Below are positions 1-13,531 of a stretch of DNA of 64,000 nucleotides, piece after piece. The DNA is taken from the NCBI GenBank assembly GCA_019022495.1, contig JAFEKR010000001.1, positions 1,674,001-1,738,000 of the forward strand, given 5' to 3'. The position numbers and the translations under genes were made by a program. Within the stretch, counting starts at the first letter, position 1; each line of letters starts with the position of its first letter. Under the pieces are notes generated by a model that saw only the letters and a program-made list of their open reading frames with translations, made no database searches and was not told the origin of the DNA. Source of the stretch: Epichloe hybrida (Eukaryota; Ascomycota; Sordariomycetes; Hypocreales; Clavicipitaceae).

Positions 1-1490
1 TTAATATTAATCTTATTAAGGGGATTAAGTATTATATTTAATACTATATAATCTTTTATATTATTATTTATACTAAGAGAAACGCCCTAATTTTAAGCGT
101 TTTCTATATAATAAAGGTCTATAGGAATGCCTAAGATAATATGCTCTTTATTCTTTTATATATAGATTTTATAGCTATTTTATAGTGTAATAAAGTCTGC
201 GAATTTATCTTGGATTATAGGTAAATAAATTGCGTTTAATATAATTTAATTTACTTTATTATCTTTAATAAATAATATATATATAGTAAGTTTATTAAAG
301 AATACTATCTAGTAATTAAATACTTCTTTATATAGCTAATACTACTAGCTTTTAATTCTAATATTTCTTTTACTTAGCCTATATATATAATAAGAGCTAA
401 TATAATTCCCTTAAGTAAACTAGTAAGAGATTTAGTTCTTATCCTTATATATAATTATAGCTAGGCTAGCTTATGCTAATATTACTTAGGTAGCTACCTA
501 TAATAAAGTCTTAACTTTATAATTAGATCTTATAAAAAATAGTTATATTCTAAGGTATTTAATTATATAAAGATATTACTTTAATATACTAAGAGTAGTT
601 ATAGTAAAGTAACTATAGTAAAACTAAATAATATAGCGTAAGTATATATTAATATATATATATACTTAGATTCTAAATCTCTTTAGCTTCTTATATTTAT
701 TAAGGCACTAAAGGAAGTTTAGTCTAGGTACTAAGAAGTTTATATAATATTAAAAGTTCCCTTCCTAATGCTTTTAAACTTCTTTAGGAAAGACTATATA
801 ATAAAAGTTATATAATTAGTTTTATAAGACTAGGACTTAGCCCTTTTATTATATATAATAATATAAATATCCTTAACTAAAGCCTTATATTATAGAGGTT
901 TATTTTAAATTAGCTTTAAGGAATTAAATTATATTCTATAAAGTAATTTAGCGCTCTTTTTCTATATAAAATTATCTTTTTATTCTATATTAATAGCAAA
1001 TTTTACAGATTATATATAGTGTATAGGATAGCTAGTCTTATGCTTAAAGGTCTTAAAGAATTAATTAATCTAAATAACTATAGGAGAAGAAGTAAAACTA
1101 TATGTAATAAATTAGTTTATCTATAATTTATATATAATTTTATATTTATAAGAAGCCCTATTACTAAAGCTATGTTTAGAGGGTTTATAAGCTAACTAGT
1201 TAATACCCTTATTACTAAAGAAGCTTAATAATAGTTAAATAAATAGTCTCTATAGGAATATCTTATATAAAAAGCTTAGAGATCTCTTTATATAAGGGCT
1301 AAAGATATTATACACTTTATAAAGTAAATAAAACTCCCTAGGCTTAAAGATAGTAATATAATATATAAAGACTAATACTTTAGCTACCTTATATAGAAAG
1401 CTTAGTATTAATTTAATCTAGGATTTATTTATAAGAAATCCTATTATTATAAAGGGATTTAATTTGCTTATAAAAGCTCTATAGGTTTTT
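1..1490. repeat. AT-rich RIP-mutated repeat block, unclassified
   Basis: Very AT-rich sequence with many TA, TAG and CTA strings and few CA or TG dinucleotides, the pattern left by repeat-induced point mutation on an old transposon. No frame stays open and I could not recognise a protein domain on either strand. The composition changes to ordinary GC content near 1,490-1,570. It continues off the left edge, so its ends are unknown. Confidence 0.75.
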
Positions 1491-2790
1491 TTGTGGACAT
1501 AGCATAATTATAATATACGAAAAATATATTATAAAAATCATAAAATCGCAAAATCATAAATAAGGGGTTGAGGGATTTTTTTGTTTTGGCAGCCCTTTGC
1601 GGGACCTCTCTAATGTGCGACCGTACCCATGTCCTGAGCAGCCTCAACTCGGGAATCCGCTCGTGACCTGCAGCCATCATCACCATCCGAAACATGCATT
1701 TTCCAAGGTTGAGGTCACGCGTGGGCAAACGAAACCGGGAAAACCCACAAATTGGCGTCCAACAAGGATTGATCTACTCCGCATTAACCGAGCATCATCA
1801 CTGGGTCGCTTTCACAATCAGAACGGATACGATGGCAGCCCTGGAGAAGAAGATAATAGGACCCAGATCAATATTCGCGACACGCCAACGCAAGATCTTG
1901 CAGCTTGCAGCTAGTGTTTAAGGGACCATGATGCGAGATTTGTCCAACGTATCCATCATAGTCATTTGTTTATTTTAATTTTAATTTTCACGTGTGCTGT
2001 GACGCCAAACAGCTTTGTCACAAAGTCGACTCGTGGGCTTTTCCCAACCATCCTTCTTACTCCGTCCCAAGAGATTCATGGCTGTGAGCACAGGCCCGGG
2101 AATCAACAACAACAACAACAACAAAAGCTGCATAGGAAGAGAACACGGCGGATTGTGTTTTATTTTCGTTTTCGTAGTGTCACTTTCTGCAATTGGAGGC
2201 GGCCACCTCGAGTGCGACCTCCCGCACTCTTGTTTGTTTGTTTGTTTGTTGATCGATCTGGGTCGCAATATCAGGCTAATACTAAGACGCCATGAGCTGA
2301 TTAGCTCCTGAATAGAAGAAACGGCAAACATGTCGCCGTGCTAGAAAGGGGCCCCCTCGCTCTCGCTCTCGCATGCAGAGTTCTACTTGACGAGACTTTT
2401 CAACCCCATGTAGTCGGGTCGCGTGGCATTGAGAAAGAGCAACAAGTTAAGACACGCTGGACTGCGCTAGATTTCCCTGGTGTGGTGGTGTGGTGAGATT
2501 GCCATCATGGCCGCACACTTTACGCGCAGAAGACTGCGCCCACGATGCTTTCATGTATTCGTACGTGTGCGTCACATTTGTTTCCCTGCAGGGCCCTGCG
2601 GGGGCTTCAGCAAGGAATCTGGATTGGAGTAGATGGTGCAAAGGCAGAGGGGTGCTCGACTTGATGATTGAACTTTTGTTTTCTGGTAGCAAGGGAACTT
2701 GGGAGTAAATGGGACGGACGGTTTTTCTCGATACTGTAAAATGGGGTTTGTCTGCGGAGAGGTTGAGACACGAGATCTGGCTGGGAATAA
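1491..2790. other. GC-normal island without a recognisable gene
   Basis: Base composition is like that of the gene-rich region, but open frames are short (about 110 codons at most), overlap on both strands and resemble nothing I know. Simple repeats are present: an AAC/CAA run at 2,104-2,124, a TTTG run at 2,231-2,250 and a CGCTCT run near 2,356-2,374. It is probably unique intergenic DNA stranded between two AT-rich repeat blocks. A small spliced gene cannot be excluded. Confidence 0.5.
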
Positions 2791-2881
2791 TTTGTTCGAT
2801 ACTTTTACTAAAGCTTTAAAAGAAAATAATAGCTACTAAAGAACTAGTAAAAGAAAAGATACTAATATATAAGAGAAAATA

Positions 2882-3020
2882 TAGTAAGATACCTTTAGGG
2901 GAGGAAAATACTCTAGTTATAATATATTAAAGAGAATATAGTAAGATGCCTTTAAGGAAGGAAAATACCTTAGTCTTAGTAAAGAGGCTTAGTAAGATAC
3001 CTTTAGGGGAGGAAAATACC
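2882..3020. repeat. Three imperfect copies of a 30-bp motif
   Basis: The core AGTAAGATACCTTTAGGGGA, followed by GGAAAATAC, occurs near 2,882, 2,939 and 2,991, differing at a few bases and spaced by about 50-57 bp. They lie at the left edge of an AT-rich block and may be remnants of an internal tandem array in a transposon, perhaps in a gag gene. Confidence 0.55.
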
Positions 3021-3429
3021 CTAGCTACTATAAAGAAAGCTCTAGAGGCTAGAGTAGCTTAGTTAAGAGGCTAGTTAGCTACTATAAATCTAGTAAAAGA
3101 TTAGCTAAATAAGGGTAATTTCTAGGAGAAAGTAGTGTATATCTAAGATATTAGTATAGTATAAGAGATATAGGAGACTATTAAGCTACTAAATCCTTAC
3201 TAATTTAGGCTAAATAAACTATTAGTATAATTACTATAAAAGGTATAGGATTAAGATCTAGATTTATAAAGGTAAAATAGTAAGATTAATAATTCCCTAG
3301 TAAAAGGTAAGGGAAAAGCTAGTCTATAGTTATATAGTATAAGGGGCCTTCTAATATACTAAGACTAGGTAGTTATTCCCTAGGAGCTTATCTTATAATA
3401 AAAGCTTTTATAGCTACACTATAATAATT

Positions 3430-4690
3430 TACTAGTAAGTTACTTTAGGACTAAATACACTCTTAAGCTATTAAAGTATTACTTCTAGTAACTAGGTATA
3501 AGTAAGTTAGTATTTAACTATATTATAAGCTATAGGGTTTGCTAGTAAGTAGTGGCTAGAAGGCATTACCTATATAAAAGCCTTAAATCCCTGCTAATAC
3601 TATAGTAACTATAGGTAGAAATCTTAATAGATTTTATTATAGGATTACTAGTTACTTAAGCAAGTAAATAAAAGACTAATATAATCCTAGTAATTATAGA
3701 CTAATTTACTAAGTACTTTATTTTCTTACTTATAACTATAATAATTAATATAGCTAAACTAGTAAAGCTTTTCTATAAGAAGATTAAACTAAGGTTTAGG
3801 GCACTAGAGAGTATTATATCTAATAGGGGATTAGTCTTTATAAGCTAATTCTAGTTAGACTTATATTACCTATTATATGTAAAGTAAAGGCTTTTTATAG
3901 TATTTTACCCCTAAACTAATAGGTAAATAAAGAGAATAAACTAAGTGCTTAAGCATTACCTTTAATAATTTATAGCTAATAACTAATAGATATAGCCTAA
4001 GCTACTCCTAATAGCCTAATTTACCTATAATAATATAGTAAATAAGACTATAAGCTACTCTCTTAATTACTCCCTTATAGGCTATTTACCTAAGTTTTAC
4101 CTAGCTCTTAGGGATAAGACTAAAAAAAAGGAGGTACTAGAAGCTTATATATATATTATAAAGCTATATAAAGTTAAAGAGTAACTAAAGTAAAACTAGG
4201 TAAAAGCTACTAAGACCTAAGTAAAGTACTATAACTAGTATTACTAACTACTAATACTAAAAAGAGGTAACCTAGTATTATTATTAGTAAAGAATATTAG
4301 GCTTTAGGATATAAAATAAAAGCTAACCCCTAGATTTATTAGACTATTTTAAGTACTTAATACTATAGGAAAATAAGTATACTAACTTATATTACCTAAA
4401 AAATATAGTTAGCTATATAATGTATTTTATATTAGCCTATTAGAGCTATAGAATTACTATAAAAACACTAGAGATAAGGAAATACTAATACTAGACTTAG
4501 AGAATAAAGATAATAAGTATAAAGTTAAGGAGGTTAAGGACTATAAGAAAACCTATAAAGGTAATAAATACCTAGTAAAATAGAAGGGTTAGCTAAGTAA
4601 ATATAACTAATAGGTTTTAGTAAATAATATAGAAAGCACTTAATGTGTAATTTAAGCATTTTACTAAAGTAAGTCTAGTAAGAAAGGTAG
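3430..4690 (+). mobile_element. Ty3/gypsy integrase and chromodomain fragment, RIP-inactivated
   Basis: Translation through the stop codons gives a gypsy integrase: the zinc-binding leader around 3,440-3,600, then VEILIDFIIGLL from 3,615 and IILVIID-stop-FTKYF after it (family form DFITGLP and VDRFTK). Near 4,500-4,620 the frame reads KYLVK-stop-KG with flanking charged residues, the signature of an integrase C-terminal chromodomain (YLVKWKGY). The stops are those expected from G-to-A changes at Trp and C-to-T at Gln codons. No reverse transcriptase was seen upstream, so the 5' part is missing or unrecognisable. Confidence 0.7.
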
Positions 4691-6420
4691 TAACATAGGA
4701 TTAAAGCACTAACAAAGAAACACAAATATACTACGGAAAAGACCTAACCTTATTAGTCACTATAAAAACTATTGCCTAAAGGCCTAGGTTATACTACTAA
4801 ATAATAAAGGAAAACACGCCTAGAGCGTAGGTAAAATAATAGGAAAACCCTCTATTATAGCCCCTATATAGGAGACTATAGTCTAGCTATTAAAGCTATA
4901 CTTTGCCTAGTTCTTATTGCCCTAAATCACTTCCTCTATAGCATAGTAAAAGTAGTAAACTACTATAACCTAGGCTATATACCTAGGGTTAGAGGGCTAG
5001 AGCTAAAGGACTATTCTTACCTCTTAGATAAATATAGTATTCTTAGGGTTCTCCTATAGAAAAGTTAGTAAAGACTAAGTAAAAGAATAAGGAAAAGCTA
5101 TATATAAACTAGAAGAGAGAGAAAGGGAGCTATAGCTACTAAGGAAACTTATAGCTATTACTATAAAACTAGATAGTTTTAGCATAAGATAAAGGTAGCT
5201 TATATAAAAAGGTTAGTAAGGAATAAGTAAAAAATAAGTAACTTAATACACTTAATATGCCTTTATAGCACTAGTTAACCTAAAGGCAATATAATATATA
5301 GTGTTAGTATAGTTAAAACCTATTACTAAGTTTAAGATATATATAGTAAAGCTATAGTAAGTTATATCTAAAAACATAGGGATACCCTCCTTATCCTTAG
5401 TAGTAATAGTAGTATCTCTAAGGGCCTAAACCTATTTATAAATAACTAAAAGGTCCTAGAAGTTACTAGCTAAAGTTAGCATAGCCTAGTATAGAAAAGT
5501 TAGTAATTTATAGCTATAGGATAATAAAATACTAAGTAACTTACTATCTTATATGTATTACTGCGTTTATTACACTAAATATAATATTTTAATTATTTTC
5601 CTTTAGTTACTATGCTAACTAAAGAATAGGGGAAATTATATATAATTACTAGTAAAAGAATCTTAATTAGTAAGTGCTTCTTAAAGTCTAGGTACCTAGT
5701 CTAAAGATAGTGTATATATAAGTAAACATAGAAGTAAATTATATCTAGCTTTATAGTAAAAGAATATAGATTAAGAGTTAAAGAGTTAAGGTAAATAAAG
5801 TATAAATAAGGTTAATTAAGGATAACTATATTTACTAAAGGAAAAAGTTTATAATATAATAGGGAGTTATAGATAAATTTATATATAAGCGCTATCTATT
5901 ATTTATTATTATTTTAATTTAGCTAATACTTAGCAAATAGCTATAGGGTACCTAGTAAAAGCTATTTAGAAGCCTAGCTATAAGTAAGGGGGTAATTATA
6001 AGGCCTTACTTATAATAATAAGTGCACTTACGCGCCCTATAGGCTAGCGAGGCCCTAGGGCTAGGTTTACGTGACACTAGCAAGCCGCTAGCTATAAGAC
6101 AGTGACTTACACGTATAACGCATTTAGACCTAGCAAGCTTTAGTTAATATACTAGAGCCCCTATACCTCTTGCCTAGCTACTATCGTTCTTACACTAACA
6201 ATAGATTAAGAACTACACTAAGATTACTTAGCCTCTTAATTAGCTTACTAGGGATATAAGCTAGTAATAGGGAGATTTAGAGGCTTTATCTTTCTCTATA
6301 TTAAGGGAGAAAGCTACTACTATCCTAAGCATATATAAATATATATTTAACTTACTAACTTAACTATACTCTAATGCTAGTGAATTTAGTAAAGGGTGTG
6401 TAATATTATAAGTCTAAGAC
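4691..6420. repeat. AT-rich repeat DNA with possible LTR from about 5,988
   Basis: Degenerate sequence downstream of the chromodomain. A purine run AAGGGGG at about 5,982-5,988 followed by TA could be a polypurine tract and the mutated start of a 3' LTR (TG changed to TA). The stretch at about 6,020-6,190 is less mutated than its surroundings, with GCGCCC, ACGTGAC and TTACGTGAC strings. A matching second LTR was not found, so the LTR call is tentative. Confidence 0.4.
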
Positions 6421-8300
6421 AAAATCCCTTATCCTATTCTATATAATTCATTTCTTTTTACTAAGATATAATAGAACTATAGTACTTATAAATAGGAGCT
6501 TTATACTATTATTAAGTTCTATTAGAAGTATAAGCATTTTTTTAAGTTAAGAATAAGATTAACTATCTTTATAGATTATAAACCACTTATAATATTTATA
6601 ACTACTACTAGTTATAAGGGTATTTATACTAGATAGATTACTAAGCTAAGGCTATTAAATATTAAGATTTGTTTTATCTAAGGAAAACAAAATACTATAG
6701 CTAATAGGTTATCTCACACTATATTTCCATTAGATAATTATATAAATAATTTAACTAAGTTTAGGTTAAGGGATATAGTTTAAAATTAGTAAATCTAGAA
6801 AGATAAAGTTAGGGGATATAAGGAGATATTAAAGACTTTAAAAGCTACTAAGATTTAGAAGGAATCTAATCTTAAGGGGTTAAGCTAAAATATAAGATAG
6901 CTAGAGGTATTACCTAGGGTTAAATTACTATAGAGGAAATACCTAGAGAAGCTATAGTATAAAGAAATTATAAGGTTTCTTACTACTAGGAAGTATTATA
7001 AGGGAGATTATAATTATTATACTATTAGAAAAATAGTTATAAAAGTGTAATAATATAAACTTAAGGATAGGGTTCTCTAGTTTAAAGGAAGATATAATAG
7101 ATAACATTACCTAGTAAGAAAAGAAGTGGTAAGTGCCTTATAGGAGGCTTATAATAAGTCTAGATATTTTAGAGCAAACCTAACCTAGCAATAGTTAACT
7201 TAATTAGTGTTTTAGCCTAGGATAAGTGGCAATATTATTAACTATATTCTAGGGTGTATACTATATACCTAATATATTACTTAAAAGAAGAAAGCACTAA
7301 ATTAACTAGTAGTAGTAAATAAACTATTCTAAGTAATAGGAATAGACTATATTAGACTATTTCTAAAGTTAGAGCAAAAGATCTAGCATATACTTATTAT
7401 AGTTAATTATTTTTCTTAGTTTATATAGCTATTCCCCTATAGGTTAACTAGTGCTATAAAGGTAGTAAACTATCTATAAGCTTAGATAAACGGGTTATTA
7501 CTTACTCTAAAGGGTTTTTACACTAATCCTAGGCTAGCATTTAGGTTAGCGAAGTTATTAGCGTTTTTAAAGAGAAAGGGAGTAAACTTAATAAATACTC
7601 TAAGATAGTCTTATAAGAGTGTTAGACTAGTAAAGGTATTAAATTAAATCTTATAGGGTATGTTAAATAAGACTATATCTAACACAAAGAACTAGGATCT
7701 CTAACTTCTTAATGTAGTAAAGATATTAAATTACTAATACATTAAATCTATAGGGTATACTCCTATAGAGGTGCTATATAGATTAACATAGAACTTAGTA
7801 ATAAGGCTAAGAGCCTTATTAACCTAAAGTTTAGCTAGTTAAAGTAATAATTTTCATGAGAATTTAGTGTAGCTACTAGAGAAGTCCCTAGAAGAAGATA
7901 TAGTAATATATTTTATAGGGAATATTAAATCTTATTATATAGTAGTTAAGGCTAATAGGAGGTTAAGGGCTACTGCTTATAAAGAACATTATAAATAACA
8001 AAGAGTTAAACCATTTAAACTAGGTAAGATAGTAATAGTAATTACTAAGGGGAAGCCCCTAAAGCTATAATTATAGTAGTAAGGACTATTTTAAATTAAA
8101 ACTTAGACTAGGCATGCTTCCTATTAACTTATTAACCTAGATAGTTTAAGAGTAAGGGGAGGGTATAGCTTAGACTTCTATAAGAATACTTTAAAGGCCT
8201 ATATCCCTTAAACTAGTTATTTAAAGACTTTATAGGATTAACTATTATTAAGGAAAACAAAATTATAAAGATAAAATTAAGGGAGAACCTTAAGATATAA
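6421..8300 (+). mobile_element. Second Ty3/gypsy fragment, RNase H and integrase, RIP-inactivated
   Basis: From about 6,465 the plus strand reads NYSTYK-stop-ELYTIIKF, then LTIFIDYKPLIIF and later ICFI-stop-GKQNTIANRLS. This is the gypsy RNase H order (ELYAIV, FTDHKPL, RPGKQN-x-ADALSR). Around 7,320-7,560 an integrase core follows (GIDYIRLF, ILIIVNYFS-stop-FI, FYTNP). The fragment starts abruptly at RNase H, directly after the LTR-like DNA at 5,988-6,420, so the upstream element probably lies inserted in it or truncates it. Confidence 0.65.
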
Positions 8301-11300
8301 AGGAATATATAATTTATATAGTAAGAGTTAGAGGTTTAATAAAAAAAAAAGAAAGAGAAAAAAGGAATAAAAAAAGAGAGAGAGGAAGGAAAAAGGTAAA
8401 AAGGCATAGGTTAGTAGTTAATTAAGAGGTAGGAAAAGGTAAGCTAAAAGTAAGCTTAAAGTGAAAATCAAAGGAGACTACATACTTTCCCTCTTTTTCT
8501 CTTATATTCTAGTGCTTTCTTTTACCCTTTTTCTTAGTTACTAAGGAGAACCTAGTAATCCCTATTACTATTCTAAGTTTAACCCTAATAAAAATTTCAT
8601 TAGTTTCTATTTAAGGGTTAAAGATATTCTCCCTCTTACTTAGCTATAATCACGCTATACTTATATATTCTTACCTAAAACTATTTACTATTAAATTTCC
8701 TCTTAGTATAGCTTCTATAACTATAAGTCTAGGAAAAGCTCTTAGTCTTACTAAATAAATAGTTACTTTACTAGTAGCTAGGGAAATACACTAAGTAAGT
8801 ATTAAGTAAAAGGACTTAGACTTATTTAAAGACTTATATTTTATATAAGACCCTAAGAAGCTAGCTTTTACTTATACTATTTAGAAAGAGAGAATATAGA
8901 AATAAAGAAGTAATAAGGTAAAGGGGGTAACCCTTAAGCTAAATAAATAACTTCTAGTTATTAAGGATAAGGGTAAAGTACTAGTAAAAATAGTAAATAA
9001 GTTATAAGAAAAAGACTTATTTAAGAATAAAAACCTTTAACCTAGGAAATAGTATATGTTTAGCCTAGTAAATAGGTGCCTAAGGCTATATAATCTTAAG
9101 AAAATAGTAATAATTATAATAGTAACTATATGTAATTTATTACTTATAAGGGTTAAAGGTAAAGGGGCAAATACTATAATTAAGAGCCCTAAACAAATCT
9201 TTATAGGATACCTCTTAGATATAATGCACCCTATAGCTATATAAGCACTAGGTTTAAACTAGAGAGAGAACTTCCTTTAGGATAATAACTATATAATAGG
9301 AATATTCTTTAACCTAGTAATAGGGAATTATATAAAGCCTTCTCTAGTAATCCTTTACTAAGAATTACTAGTAAAAGGGAATCTAAAAGTAATAAAAGGT
9401 TTACTCTTATTAATAGCTAATTAGACTTTAAAGAATTAAATAACTAAAGAGTTAAGGAAATTAAAGTTTAGGTAAAAGTTACTTACTAAATAAGGAAACC
9501 TAACCTTTAATAACTTATTAACTTAGTGCGCTAAAATATATAATTAATTAAAGAGAGGTAATACTATTAAGCTATTATATACTTAAAAAATTCTAATAGT
9601 TAAGATAGTAAGCTATCCTAGATTAGTAAGAGAGATTAGTAAGATAAACTAGCTTACCCCTTATACTAAAGCTACTCCTAGAGTTTACTTCTATATATTC
9701 TCTCTTATATTTACCCTTAAGTTTCTTATATTTATTCTTAAGATAGTAAGAAGGTTTATTAAGGTATACCTAATAAATATTTTTCACACTACTAGCTTTC
9801 TTATAGTATTAGTAATATAAGGGGATTTAGTTAACTTAGTAATATATAAGACTAAAAACTATATCTATATTTCTAGAAAAAAAGATAAGCCTATTATTCT
9901 AGATATTAAGCTTATTAAGGCTAAAAAAATTTACCTCTATTTCTAGTATTAGCTATAGCTAAGCTATAAACTAAAACTATTAAAGTTCCCTTATTTATTC
10001 TAAGTTATACTATTACTCTTAGTAAGAGCTATTAAGCTATTTAGTAGTAATATAAGCATAAGAAATTAAGGGCGCTTAATTAATAAGGTAGTGTAATAAG
10101 AGTTAAGATAAGTAATATTAAGAGTTAAGGGATTATTAAAATACTTTTAGCTACTAGTAATACTAATTTACCTATAAGATTATCTCTTTAGTATCCCCTA
10201 TAATCTAGTAAGAAGTAAAGGCTTAATAGATAATATACTAACTACACTTATCTAGGGTCTTTAAGCGCTTAGGTTATTTTACTTAATAGGATTACCTATG
10301 CCTAGAGATCTAGTTAAAGTCTAAACTATAATAATACCTAAAGACTTCTTACTATAGTATTATTTAACTAGGGCTATAGTAAGATATATAAGAACCTTAT
10401 ATCTATATAAGGGAAATAAAGGAAAAGTCCTAATAAGACTAGAAGATAAAAATAAGCCTTTTTACCTATAGAGAGTAAAGTAACTATTAAAAATAAGAGT
10501 GCCTAATAAAGTTATAGAGAGTAGTAATATCCTAATTATTATAAATAAAGAGAAGTATATTAAAAGTAATAATAATTTATCTAAGCTACCTTTTAATTCT
10601 AGAGATAATAATACTAAAGATAGTGTATTTAAAGAAAAAATCACTAAAGGTAAGAAAACTAGAGGTAAAACTAGTAAAAAGAAAGACTTAAGGGATAATA
10701 ATCCTAAGGGTATAGGAGGTAGTAAAAGTAAGAAAACTAGAGGTAATAGTAATACTAGGAAAGGGGATAAAGATAGTAATAGAGGGAAAAGAGAAAATAG
10801 TAACCCTAAGGGCATAGATAATAATAAGGGTAAAAATAAAGAGCTTAATAAAGATAAAGATAAGACTAGTAAAGGTACTAGAGGAGGTAACCTTTCTATA
10901 ACTAATAATAATAACACTAGAGCTTTACTTAGGAGGCTAGCTAGGAATAGTATTAATAAGGAAAGAAAGCAAAAGAGAGATCTTACTAATATTAGGGGTC
11001 TATAACTACTACCTTTACCTCTATTACTACCTTTACTATAGCTATAAAGGAAAATAAACCCCTTTATAAGCAAGTAGTTAACCCTTACCTTTGCCTTTAT
11101 ATAGGTAATATAGCTAGTTACTAATAAGAAGCCATAGCGAATTTAGGATATGTTTTTACTTAAGGATGTTTATAACCCTAGGCTAAAACCTATTATATTA
11201 AACTTATTTACTATTTTATTAAACTATACTTTCTAAGTAAGTAATAAGGGTATAACACTAGTTTTAACTTACCTTAGCGAAATAATAGGAGTTATAGCTA

Positions 11301-12351
11301 AATACTAACTAATTATAAATTTATAAGACTTAATAAAACTTACTAATAATTATAGAATTTACATTTCCCTAACTATATTTATCTTTAATAAGCATTATAA
11401 CCTCTAGTTAAGGGGTGCCCCTTACTTATCTAAAGTCTAATATATAATAGTTAAGGAGTATAATAAGATAGTAAATAAATTTAAGTTAAGGGCTAAATAG
11501 AAAGCTTAACCCTTACTACTAAAATCACTTACTTTACTACTACTACTACTAATTAAAGTATTTAAAGATTAGTTAAGTGTTTTATTAGATCTTTACCCTT
11601 ATAGTTAGGCTATAGTTATACTAACTTAGTAGCCTCTAAAAATAAAAGCTTTAAGATCTTAGCTTTATAAGAACTAATAGAAGTGTAATAAGGGTGAAAT
11701 TAAAGCACTTAAAGTACTAGCTATAATATCTAAGGCCTATTACCTAGTTTATATTACTCTTATAAAACTTAATAAATTAATTAATTACTACTAGAAAAAT
11801 ATTAAAGCTACTAGACTTAAGGGGTTATGCCTATAAGATTTAAAAGAAGCTAGTAAATTTCTAATATTAGTATTAAATAGAAAGGAAAGAGTCCTTATTT
11901 TCTAAGAGAGTTTTAGGTCTTTACCCCCTAAGTAAAATAATAAATATATTAAAGGAACTATTAGCTAGCTAGGCTTATAGGCTAATGCCCTAGGAGGTAA
12001 TTAGTCTATAGATTCTTTATTCTCTAAAGCAGTAGCTAAGTGCCTATATAGAATTAAGGGAGGACTTTACCCTCTAAGAGTACTAGGAAGGCTAGATATT
12101 TTAATTAGAATTAGAGATTACCTAATATAGCTAGGTAACTTAATAAGGCATAATTATTTATTTAAAAAGGCTTTTACTATTTATAAAGAGTTATTTACTA
12201 ATTTTAGAGGAGAAGCTAATAGACTATTAGCCCTATTAGATATAGAGACATTAGAAGTTATTATAATTATTAACTAATTATATTAGACTAAGATTAGAAG
12301 GGGAGAACTACCTAATAGGTTAAGGGGTTAATAGCATAAGCTTATGAATTA
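8301..12351. repeat. AT-rich degenerate repeat DNA, unclassified
   Basis: Begins with A/G-rich DNA (8,340-8,400) and continues as RIP-like sequence. An open frame at 10,499-11,005 encodes a lysine-, asparagine- and glycine-rich low-complexity chain, and the opposite strand is open as a leucine-rich mirror. Both are explained by AT-rich composition rather than selection. No domain was recognised. The sense direction is perhaps plus, given the purine tract and LTR-like DNA at its right end. Confidence 0.5.
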
Positions 12352-12600
12352 AGGGGGGGGATACCTATAGTAATATTTAATGTTTTTTTTTAGGCTAATA
12401 GTTAAGGGTAACCACTAAGTAGTGGTAAACGTAATAGGTAAGGGTAGGTGTAAGGCACCTAGCCTACCTAGTATAAAAACCCTACTAGTAGAATTTTTAT
12501 TAGGGCTTCTTTTTTTACCTAATTATTACCTCAAGAGTTTCAATTTAATTAAATAATCGTCAAAAGCTTCGTTTTCCATTTCGTTAGTTCTTACGTCAAC
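12352..12600 (+). repeat. Polypurine tract and putative 3' LTR
   Basis: The run AAGGGGGGGG at about 12,351-12,360 is followed by ATACCTATAG, as a polypurine tract is followed by a mutated LTR start (TG to TA). The next 240 bp lead into GC-normal DNA and become less mutated rightwards, like the LTR edges mapped in the neighbouring block. The exact right end and a 5' partner were not found. Confidence 0.35.
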
Positions 12601-13531
12601 CAGGGTCTGCATGTATCCAATTAGCCAAAAGTAGACTAGGGATAATGACACACAATTTGCGGGCCCCCCAGACCCGCAAGGTGGAACACGCTACATGCAT
12701 ACGGGTCATGTTTGGGTCATGTTCGGGTCATGTTCGGGTCATGTTCGGGTCATGTTCGAAGGTATGTTAGCCAAGCCTTCCTTTCGGCAAGATGGTGTGG
12801 CTTACCTTTAGATATGAAGATGGATCATCGGTTAATCAACCGAACAAGCTCCGCCCGCGGCTGTCTACGACCTATAGCAAAGAGGAGCATGATGGCTTCT
12901 GTTACGTGCTAGAATTGACAAGTGGCCTGTCAGTATCATAGGACTTAGGATGTGGCCTGCCGTGCCGAGGATGTGGCCTGCACGTGACCTAGAACCCCTA
13001 TATTAGACAATAGCTCTGACCTCTAGCTAGTTGAATCATTCATCACCTCTACACACTCATTATATCTTACATTTCGTACCGTAACAGCTTCGGTGACCAC
13101 TCGACGGGCGTGATCCCACCTGGAATGTTTTGGAGCGTCGATGAAAGCCGACGTACGTTTACTGATTCCGGGACAGTATCATGGTCCCGCCTTCAGGCCA
13201 AGGCCAAGGCCTTTTTCCACCCCAAAGGAGATGATGGGAAGGTGAAGCAAAGCAGAATGAGTGCAAATATGGCTGGGACAAGCCGAACATATTCTCCAGA
13301 TGATACGAGAGTAACCATACTGTGGTGATCTTGTTCAAAGTCCAATCAAAGGCAAAGGTCGACGCCGCGGATATTACGAGAAAGCAGGAGAACGCAGACA
13401 AATGTTCGACAAGCCTTCTCACTCCCCCTGCAACGGCGTCGGAGCTCAGAGATCCGTTTCTTCGGATCTATCCGCGGCTGCTTCGATAGTTTGTGGAGCT
13501 AGCAAACGATTTAGTCTAGCAATTACGCACT
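12601..13531. other. GC-normal DNA upstream of the broken CorA-like gene
   Basis: Ordinary base composition. Contains a 7-bp inverted repeat TTGCGGG/CCCGCAA near 12,657-12,680, a tandem repeat (separate entry) and no reading frame that I can assign. It may hold the promoter and 5' exons of the gene remnant that follows. The short open frame at 13,110-13,328 resembles nothing I know. Confidence 0.4.
12702..12758. repeat. Tandem repeat, 11-bp unit, about 5 copies
   Basis: The unit GTTCGGGTCAT is repeated head to tail about five times; the first copies differ at one base each (ACGGGTCAT, GTTTGGGTCAT). Confidence 0.9.

Noticed and set aside
10462..11073. Long open frames on both strands (Lys/Asn/Gly-rich on plus, Leu-rich on minus)
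   Set aside because: They mirror each other, sit in RIP-mutated DNA and show only composition bias; no domain and no GC-normal codon use.
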